From positions 493,732,453 to 493,796,452 of the forward strand of contig CM060923.1 of NCBI GenBank assembly GCA_030737875.1: a stretch of DNA of 64,000 bases. Reading direction: 5' to 3'. Made by a program: the position numbers and the translations under genes. The DNA is from Allium sativum. Lineage: Eukaryota > Streptophyta > Magnoliopsida > Asparagales > Amaryllidaceae. This document shows, piece after piece, positions 56,948-64,000 of the stretch (the stretch's first letter is position 1; every line of letters begins with the position of its first letter). The notes beneath the pieces were generated by a model. It worked only from the letters and a program-made list of their open reading frames with translations, was not told the origin of the DNA and did not search any database.

Positions 56948-59900
56948 ATGTCTGAAGATCTTAACTTGCCAGAAGGGGTGCCAATACCTGGTTGGTTTAG
57001 ACGGTTCTTAGAAGCAAGGGCCACTCAGCCAGGTCCTACCGTTCCTCCTCCCCCAGCTGCAGGGAATCATCCAGCTGCAGCGGCACCTTTTCCTCCACCT
57101 CCTCCTCGGGGAAACACGTTTGCTAAGATATGTAAAGATTTTAAAGCTATGGGAGGAAAGGATTTCCATGGAACTGAGTCCTTCGTGGCAGCTAGAAATT
57201 GGCTGAAAGAAACGGAGGACCTATTCATCATCTTTGAGGTAGAGGATAGACAAAAAGTACAACTGGCGGTATGGCTATTGAAGGGCGAGGCTTCCTACTG
57301 GTGGGAAGTCACTAATGCTGAAAGACCAGTGGAGACATGGGAGGACTTTAGGGCAAGGTTTGAGACCAAATTTCTCTCAGATGCGGAAAGAAGTTTGCAG
57401 TTGGAAAAATTCTTATTTCTTAAGCAAGGGGATAAGACAGTCAGAGAGTATGTGAATCAGTTCGATGAGCTGGCTAGGTTTGGGCTTGACCTAGTCAACA
57501 CCCCGCACAAGAAGGCTCTCCGTTTCGTCAAAGGGTTGAATGAGCCATTACACAGTTTGGCCATGACCCATATACCCATGGGAGCCACGTATGAAAGATT
57601 GGTGCAAATGGCATTGCTGAATGAAGAGGATAAGGGCAAGAAGGAGACAAAGGCAGAAAGCTCTCAAGGGAAGAAAGAGGGTTTGCAGCCTAAGAAGACA
57701 GACTTTAAGAAAGGCGGGAAAGGCAACAAAGAGAAGAGGAAGTGTAATTTCTGTGGCAAAGTGGGACACTTAGTAAAGGACTGCCGGAAAAAGAAGGCCA
57801 AGGAGAATGGTGGGTGCTTTTCTTGCGGTGAGACAGGCCATAGGGCTAAGGACTGTCCAAAGAAACGAGGACAGGGGCAGAGGGCTGGATCCACCCCGGG
57901 GGCACAAGTTCATGTGCTAGAAGCGCCACCTCTGCAACAGCGAGGTATAAATACTTCTGTAGAAAGTGTAGTTTATCTTTATGATCACCCCGTTCGCACT
58001 TTATTTGATTCTGGCGCATCACACTCCTTTATCTCGTCTGCTTTAGTAGAATCTCTACACCTAAAAACTAGTATGGTAGAGGACCCCTTAATTGTTTCAA
58101 ACCCAATTGGGGGCCCAGCTCATTTGTCTATGATCTGTTTGGAATTGAAAATTTCTATTCTAAGTATAGAATTTCAATGTAGTGCCTTTGTTTTGGGCTT
58201 TTCGGGTTATGGTTTGATTTTGGGTATGGATTGGCTATCCAGTAATGGGGCCATCCTTGATTGTGACAAAAGGGTTGTTAGGCTCCTAACCCAGCTCGGT
58301 AATACTTTAGAAATTTCTTGTAATCCCTCGTATGCGGTTATGCTTAGTTATCTTGAATCGCTAGATGCCTCTGTTGAAAATTTGCAATCAGTTAGAGTGG
58401 TCCGGGAATATCCGGATGTCTTCGAAGAGGTGAAGGGCTTGCCTCCGAAGCGGGAAATAGACTTCCTCATATATCTTGTAGATAATGCAAAGCCCGTTGC
58501 GTTGCCCGTTAGACATATGGCTCCACGAGAAAGGAAAGAGCTCAGTAAACAGATTAAAGAGCTTCTAGAAAAGGGGTTCATTAGAAGGAGCATTTCAGAA
58601 TGGGGCGCTCCAGTGGTGTTCGCTACAAAGGCGGATGGATCACTCCGTCTATGTGTTGACTATAGGGAGCTCAACAAGCTAACGAAAAAGAATAGGCACC
58701 CTCTCCCTAGAATTGACGATTTATTTGACCAGCTTGTAGGAGCGTCTGTTTTCTCCCAACTCGATTTAGCAACCGGTTTTCATCAGCTAAGGGTGGCTGA
58801 AGATAGCATCGATAAAACGATATTCAGAACCCCAGATGTTTTCCTTGAATGGCTTGTCATGCCTTTCGGCTTGACAAATGCACCTGCTTACTTCGTGGAC
58901 CTGATGAGTAGGGTATTTAGAGACTTCCTCAACAAATTCGTAGTGGTCTTCGTAGATGATATCCTTATCTTCTCAAAGAGTGAAGAGGAACATGCTCAGC
59001 ACTTAAGGGCAATCATGGAAACTTTGCGAGTCCATCAACTAAAAGCCAAGTTCTCCAAATGCCACTTTTGGAGAGAAGAGGTGAGGTTCCTTGGGCACAT
59101 AGTATCCAAACAAGGGTTAGCAGTGGACCCTGCTAAGGTTGTGGCGGTACAGGATTGGAAGACACCAAGGAATGCAACTGAGGTCCGAAGCTTTCTAGGA
59201 CTAGCAGGTTTCTATCGAAAATTCATAAGGGATTTTGCGAAAATCTCAGCTCCACTCACGAAATTGACCAAGAAGAATCTAGTGTTCAATTGGGATTTGG
59301 ATTGCGAGTTTGCTTTCCAACGACTGAAAAGGGCTCTTACAACAGCCCCAGTTTTGACGCTGCCTGATGGGAGCAAGATGTTCACTGTTTATACGGATGC
59401 ATGTGGGATAGGGCTAGGCGCCGTCTTAATGCAAGAAGGAAGGGTAGTAGCTTATGGCGGGAGGCAGTTGAAAGTACACGAAAAGAACTACCCAACCCAC
59501 GATCTTGAGTTAGCCGCCATCGTCTTTGCACTCAAGTCTTGGCGACACTATCTCCTAGGTGAGAAGTTCGAACTTTACACTGACCATAAATCGTTGAAAT
59601 ATCTTTTCTCGCAGAAGGATCTTAACTTGAGGCAACAAAGATGGATGGAGTTTCTTGCCTCGTACGATTTCGAAATCTCCTATACTCCGGGCAAAGGCAA
59701 CGTAGTGGCAGACGCGTTGAGCCGAAAGAAATTGACCCTAAGCCCGTTGTTTGTTGAAAGACAAAGCCTAGAGTTTATAGCCAGCTTCGACTTTAGGCCT
59801 TCCTCCGATTTCGTACCAGGCTTACTAGCATCTCTCGAAGTGCGCCCAACTTTAGTGGATTCAGTAGGGGCAGCACAACGCGAAGACCCACAGCTTGTGG

Positions 59901-61324
59901 AAATATTTGATAGGCTAATTAGGGGTGAGACTTCAAGTCACCTCAACAGATATTCCATCGACGATAAGGGTTTGCTAAGGCGAGACGGAAGACTATGCGT
60001 CCCACAGACAAAAGATTTAGTAAAGAAGGTTCTCGAGGAAGCACATCACTCCAAGATGACGATACACCCAGGCGGAGATAAAATGTACAAAGACATAAAA
60101 AGGACTTTCTTCTGGAACGGCATGAAAAAGGACGTGGCAGAATTCGTTTCTAAGTGTATGGTGTGCCAACAGTTTAAGGCGGAACAGAAAAATCCTGGCG
60201 GACTGTTACATCCTCTGGAGGTCCCGCAGTGGAAGTGGGATAGCATCTCAATGGACTTCATCGATGGGCTGCCTAGGTCTAGGAGAGGCAACACTAGCAT
60301 TTGGGTAATAGTGGATAGGCTTACTAAAAGCGCCCACTTTTTACTTGTCAAAAGTAAAAGAACTGCCTCATCCCTAGCATCACTTTACCTCAAGGAAATC
60401 GTTCGACCCCATGGAATACCATCTAGCATTGTTAGTGACCGAGACCCCATCTTCACCAGTGAGTTTTGGCGGAGTCTGCAAGAAGCAGTAGGAACGCAGT
60501 TATGCTTGAGCACAGCCTATCATCCCCAAACCGACGGCCAAACAGAGAGAGTGAACAGAGTTTTGGAAGACCTTTTAAGACTATGCGTCCTTGACTTCGG
60601 AGGGACATGGGAAGACCACCTTCCTTTGGTGGAATTTGCCTATAACAACAGCTATCAAGCAACCATCGGAATGGCGCCCTTCGAAGCTTTATATGGAAGA
60701 CCGTGCCGATCACCCACTTGTTGGTGGGAGTCCACGGATAAGCTCATACTTGGACCAGATATGATCCGAGAGACTTCAGAGAAGGTAGACTTAATACGAA
60801 GAAGGATGAAGACGGCCCAAGACAGACAAAAGTCCTATGCCGACAAGAGGAGAACCGACCTTGAATTTGAAGTTGGAGACAGAGTTTTTCTCAAGGTATC
60901 ACCGCTAAGGAACGTTGTTCGTTTTGGAACCACAGGAAAACTAGCACCAAGGTTCGTAGGGCCATTCCCTATCATCGAGAAAATTGGGAAAATGGCCTAT
61001 AGATTAGAGCTACCCGAGAAGTTGGCTGGAGTCCACAACGTTTTTCACGTTTCACATCTCCGAAAATGTCTACATGAGTCAGCTGAAGTGGTAGAGCCAA
61101 ATATCCTCGAAGAGGCCGAAGTGGAACGCGAAGCAACCATAAGAAAAGTTCCAACCCGCATCTTAGGAACGGAAGTGAAGAAGCTACGCAACCGCGAAGT
61201 CAGGCTCGTCAAAGTTCAGTGGAGCGACGCCGAGGGAGACACGACTTGGGAAACTGAAGCTAGAATACGCACTGCCTACCCTTTTCTGTTCGAGGGTACA
61301 TCCTTGATCTTTCCTTTTCCTTAA
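56948..61324 (+). CDS. gag-pol: E6 Gag-Pol polyprotein with chromodomain integrase (1458 aa)
   Basis: Single frame without stop or frameshift. Domains in order: Pro-rich N-terminus (about 25-55); capsid-type retrotrans_gag (about 60-230); two zinc knuckles [14 protein letters not shown] (266-279) and [14 protein letters not shown] (290-303); aspartic protease with DSGASHSF (Asp354); reverse transcriptase with Asp606 in QLDLATG and Asp670/Asp671 in FVDD; RNase H with Asp817, Glu854 and Asp879; integrase with zinc-binding HH...CMVC (1033-1073) and catalytic Asp1103, Asp1164 and Glu1200 (DD35E); a GPF module near 1330; and a C-terminal chromodomain-like part (about 1404-1451, with VKVQW and TTWE). 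All key catalytic residues are present. The long LTR, fused gag-pol and this chromodomain type indicate the Del/Tekay chromovirus clade, which tends to insert in heterochromatin. The start is supported by the matching ATG in E4. Confidence 0.97.
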   Translation: MSEDLNLPEGVPIPGWFRRFLEARATQPGPTVPPPPAAGNHPAAAAPFPPPPPRGNTFAKICKDFKAMGGKDFHGTESFVAARNWLKETEDLFIIFEVEDRQKVQLAVWLLKGEASYWWEVTNAERPVETWEDFRARFETKFLSDAERSLQLEKFLFLKQGDKTVREYVNQFDELARFGLDLVNTPHKKALRFVKGLNEPLHSLAMTHIPMGATYERLVQMALLNEEDKGKKETKAESSQGKKEGLQPKKTDFKKGGKGNKEKRKCNFCGKVGHLVKDCRKKKAKENGGCFSCGETGHRAKDCPKKRGQGQRAGSTPGAQVHVLEAPPLQQRGINTSVESVVYLYDHPVRTLFDSGASHSFISSALVESLHLKTSMVEDPLIVSNPIGGPAHLSMICLELKISILSIEFQCSAFVLGFSGYGLILGMDWLSSNGAILDCDKRVVRLLTQLGNTLEISCNPSYAVMLSYLESLDASVENLQSVRVVREYPDVFEEVKGLPPKREIDFLIYLVDNAKPVALPVRHMAPRERKELSKQIKELLEKGFIRRSISEWGAPVVFATKADGSLRLCVDYRELNKLTKKNRHPLPRIDDLFDQLVGASVFSQLDLATGFHQLRVAEDSIDKTIFRTPDVFLEWLVMPFGLTNAPAYFVDLMSRVFRDFLNKFVVVFVDDILIFSKSEEEHAQHLRAIMETLRVHQLKAKFSKCHFWREEVRFLGHIVSKQGLAVDPAKVVAVQDWKTPRNATEVRSFLGLAGFYRKFIRDFAKISAPLTKLTKKNLVFNWDLDCEFAFQRLKRALTTAPVLTLPDGSKMFTVYTDACGIGLGAVLMQEGRVVAYGGRQLKVHEKNYPTHDLELAAIVFALKSWRHYLLGEKFELYTDHKSLKYLFSQKDLNLRQQRWMEFLASYDFEISYTPGKGNVVADALSRKKLTLSPLFVERQSLEFIASFDFRPSSDFVPGLLASLEVRPTLVDSVGAAQREDPQLVEIFDRLIRGETSSHLNRYSIDDKGLLRRDGRLCVPQTKDLVKKVLEEAHHSKMTIHPGGDKMYKDIKRTFFWNGMKKDVAEFVSKCMVCQQFKAEQKNPGGLLHPLEVPQWKWDSISMDFIDGLPRSRRGNTSIWVIVDRLTKSAHFLLVKSKRTASSLASLYLKEIVRPHGIPSSIVSDRDPIFTSEFWRSLQEAVGTQLCLSTAYHPQTDGQTERVNRVLEDLLRLCVLDFGGTWEDHLPLVEFAYNNSYQATIGMAPFEALYGRPCRSPTCWWESTDKLILGPDMIRETSEKVDLIRRRMKTAQDRQKSYADKRRTDLEFEVGDRVFLKVSPLRNVVRFGTTGKLAPRFVGPFPIIEKIGKMAYRLELPEKLAGVHNVFHVSHLRKCLHESAEVVEPNILEEAEVEREATIRKVPTRILGTEVKKLRNREVRLVKVQWSDAEGDTTWETEARIRTAYPFLFEGTSLIFPFP

Positions 61325-61879
61325 GTTGCGCTTTTATCTATCTTATCTCCTCGACCTTATCTTTTAGGTAGAAACCTTTTGGATGAAAACATGTAATTGA
61401 AACATGTTATGGATGATGGTTGCAAGTGGTTGCAAGTGATTGCTAGTGGTTGCTCGTGGTTGCATATACACACACAATCTAGGTTTTAGATCGGCTCAGT
61501 CACTTCATATTGCATATGCATATATGTTTGCATTCGTATATGGTTGAACTTTAATGTGTTGTCATATGGATGTTGCATTTGTAATGAATGATTGTGCACT
61601 CATGTAGAATCAAGAATAGGAAAATTTGCATACATAATGGATTCATGGCACTTACATAATTCGCATTAAGGAGGTCAACTGAATCAGTAGACCGCCTGAT
61701 TTTGCATTAGATAAGTTCATATACACACACTTCGCATATGATCATGAAGCATTAGAAGTCTTTTAAGGACAATGGATGCTCGTGTTTGATGGATGAGTAG
61801 ATGGATGATTGGATGTTAGGATATACATTCCTCCTAACTTGAAGATTTCGGGGACGAAATCCTTTTAAGTGGGGGAGAA
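61325..61879 (+). other. E6 3' untranslated internal region and polypurine tract
   Basis: About 550 nt after the stop codon with repeated TGGTTGCAAGTGG words (61420-61460) and GGGGACGAAATCC before the purine tract AGTGGGGGAGAA (61868-61879). No coding content. Confidence 0.85.
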
Positions 61880-64000
61880 TGTAACACCCCGCGAATTCTA
61901 TAACTGTGAAATTAACAAATTAAAGTATAATTAATTTGAAATCAAAGAACTAAGGGAAACGGGATACGCCATTGCGTTCGTCTCGGAAAAATACGCGAAA
62001 TAGAGTCCGAGTTTTCGAAAAACGGAGTCCGTATGAAGAAGATATGGCCTTCGGAAGTTTCTGAATTAAGTTTAAAATTCAAACAGAATATAATAACTCA
62101 GAAAAAACAAATTTAAATTCGAAAATGGGGCCCAATGGGCCAGGGCGGAAAAACGCCCGCCTGACGCACCCAGGTCGACTGGGCTGTCGACCTGGTCTAG
62201 CCAGGTCGACAGGGCTGTCGACAGGGCTGTCGACAGGCATGTCGACCTGGTCCAGAGCCAGGTCGAGCCCAGTCTATCCTGGCTGGCCTATTCTATGTTG
62301 GTCGATTTTCTGTGGTTTGCTTTGTAATTAGGGCTAGGTGGCAGGCTCTAATTGGTCTCTCTTCCTAATGAATGGCTACGATCAATCCAAGCAACATCAA
62401 TGGTCCTAATCAGTTCCTAACCTCTATAAAAACAACCCTAGACTTAACCCTAATCTATTCATTCAAAAATAAGAACAAAGCCGCCATGTTGCTGAGGAAC
62501 GACTAGGGGTAGCCACCAATTGGAGAGAGAATTAGGAGGCAAATTCTAAGGCATAAAGCAAATCAATCAAATCAAACCGCATCTTCAAATCCGTAAATTA
62601 GAGAATTCGCCACACCATTGTAAGTAGAGTATTACTTTGGTATGAACAAATAATTGTGTTGGTTTGTATGCTTGAATTGTGGCAATAAAGTAATTCATAT
62701 TTGTGCGTTCTTATCAATTTGAAATATTATATACGTTTGGATATTCTTGAATTATGTTATTCAATTATAAAGAACTACATGCGGTAGTTCTATGCAAGTA
62801 TACATTTGGAATATTCGCAAATTATGTAATCCATGTTGAAGCTACATGTATGTAGTTGATTGAAATTCATGCAAGTTTGGGGCTTTGCTATTATGCCATC
62901 ATAATGTGTATTTTTATACAGACATCATTTTTGTGAAGCAATTGGGATAAGTTTGGGTTATTATAATCCATATGAAATTATGTTGAGAATTTTGCATCAT
63001 GTATTAAGCCATGCTTTTGTACTAGAAAACCTATTTGCAAACTTATGAATATGACTAGACTATGATTGATAATTTGCATAATTGAAATTGTTGACAAGAA
63101 TTATATGATGACATATGTGGTACATAGCTAGGTTAGATTCAAAATCCCTTTTTGCAAGTTTTCATGACTAAAGTAAAAATCATGATTTCATGTTAGAAAT
63201 ATTTATGCCATGGTTATGTGAACAAATTTAACTATACTTATGTCATGCTTATGTTTGACATTATGCCATGCTTATGTTTGACATTATGCCATGCTTATGT
63301 TAGAAATATTTATGCCGTGCTTATGTTTGACATTATGCCTGAAATAAAAATATAGGTTTATGTTGTAGTTAGGCCTATGTGTCAATAGTGATATTCTTAA
63401 CTCAACTACAAGTTCACATGCTTTGATTCATGTCACCTATGCTTTATGACCAAAGTATATGTTACCACTATGCAAGTACACCAGTTTCTATTTTGTAGTT
63501 CCAACGTATGTTGCAAGTTCATGCGCTCACCTTCCCCTTTTTGTGTATGTAATCACGCTTTAAGCCTCCCCATTTCGCATGGCTAAATTGGGCTTTAAAA
63601 GGCTAAGCCCAATATATATATAATAAACGGACGTGTAAAACGGGGGAAATAACGTTGGGTTAAAATTACTAATGAATGAAAATATAAAATAGAAGGGCCC
63701 AAGTTCAAGTATGGGTTGGGCCCATGATTGGTGTAACCTTTACACCATTAACTTAATAATGGGCCGCAAATATTTACATATAAGAAATAAAGAAGAATGA
63801 CAAAATATGTAAATGTAGAACATACGATGTGTTTAACCCGAGGTTGGATTGAGTTGTGATGTAAACCTGCCCGGAACCGCCCGGCTGTCCAGTAGTCACA
63901 ACAATACCTATCCAATGTGGGAGGTTAAACATGGAGCCCAAAAAGGACCCGAGGTTAGACTGAGTTGTGGCGTAAGACTGCCCGGAACCAACCGGCAACA
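61880..64000 (+). repeat. E6 3' LTR, first 2121 bp (window ends inside)
   Basis: Starts TGTAACACCCCGCG after the purine tract and matches the 5' LTR base for base at offset 8431, with about 19 substitutions seen. It carries its own GTCGAC array, TATA box, leader and first stem-loop module (63835-63926); the second module is cut by the window end. Confidence 0.96.

Larger units (their letters stand above)
53449..64000 (+). mobile_element. E6: young Del/Tekay chromovirus (Ty3/gypsy), coding intact, runs off window
   Basis: Complete 5' LTR (3307 bp), primer site, one uninterrupted Gag-Pol frame, purine tract, and the first 2121 bp of the 3' LTR. I counted about 19 substitutions between the LTRs over that stretch by eye, close to 0.9%. 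With a commonly used grass LTR rate of 1.3e-8 per site per year this would be a few hundred thousand years, an estimate only. It looks potentially autonomous. Confidence 0.96.

Overview
The window is intergenic DNA of a large, retrotransposon-rich flowering-plant genome. The evidence is tRNA-Met-primed Ty3/gypsy chromovirus elements with multi-kilobase LTRs, nested insertions with 5-bp target duplications, and one relic of a plant-specific zinc-finger-homeodomain (ZHD) transcription factor. The species cannot be named from sequence alone. No RNA gene, CRISPR array, bacterial operon or intact host gene was found. I label the elements E0 to E6.

Layout: 1-2447, right end of an old giant LTR (E0, + strand). 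2448-7153, AT-rich sequence with no recognised gene. 7154-12836, E2, a decayed minus-strand Del/Tekay-type gypsy element cut off at its right end. 12837-44730, E3, a + strand non-autonomous element with LTRs above 6.5 kb and only about 1.05 kb of non-coding interior. Its 5' LTR is split by E4 (17675-35555, minus strand, perfect duplication TGTCT). E4 carries broken gag-pol and is itself split by E5 (20930-31666, minus strand, perfect duplication GTTAC), a non-autonomous element with about 4.4-kb LTRs. 44731-53448 is a non-LTR island with a frameshifted ZHD homeodomain relic and a 1.7-kb tandem duplication. 53449-64000+ is E6, a young + strand Del/Tekay chromovirus with an intact 1458-residue Gag-Pol; its 3' LTR runs off the window. 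LTR divergence judged by eye (E6 about 1%, E5 about 1.5%, E4 about 4-5%, E3 more) agrees with the nesting order.

The three related families E4, E5 and E6 share one LTR plan in sense order: TGTAACA end; a palindrome cassette in U3; a TATA box; a short leader with a small ORF; a pair of about 90-nt stem-loops; GGTTAAGT/ACTTAACC hairpins (2-3 in E4 and E6, about 18 in E5); a TGTTTCA or TGTTACA end; and a tRNA-Met primer site. E6 encodes the capsid, protease, reverse transcriptase/RNase H and chromodomain integrase that could in principle act on the defective relatives, because termini, primer site and post-primer leader are shared.

The most interesting signals are (1) the stem-loop pair, whose stems change sequence between copies while pairing is kept; (2) the 18-hairpin array in E5 with similar compensatory changes; (3) a GTCGAC array phased at 12 bp in U3, replaced by a different palindrome in E4; and (4) a predicted leader intron whose acceptor lies one base before the gag ATG in both E6 and E4.
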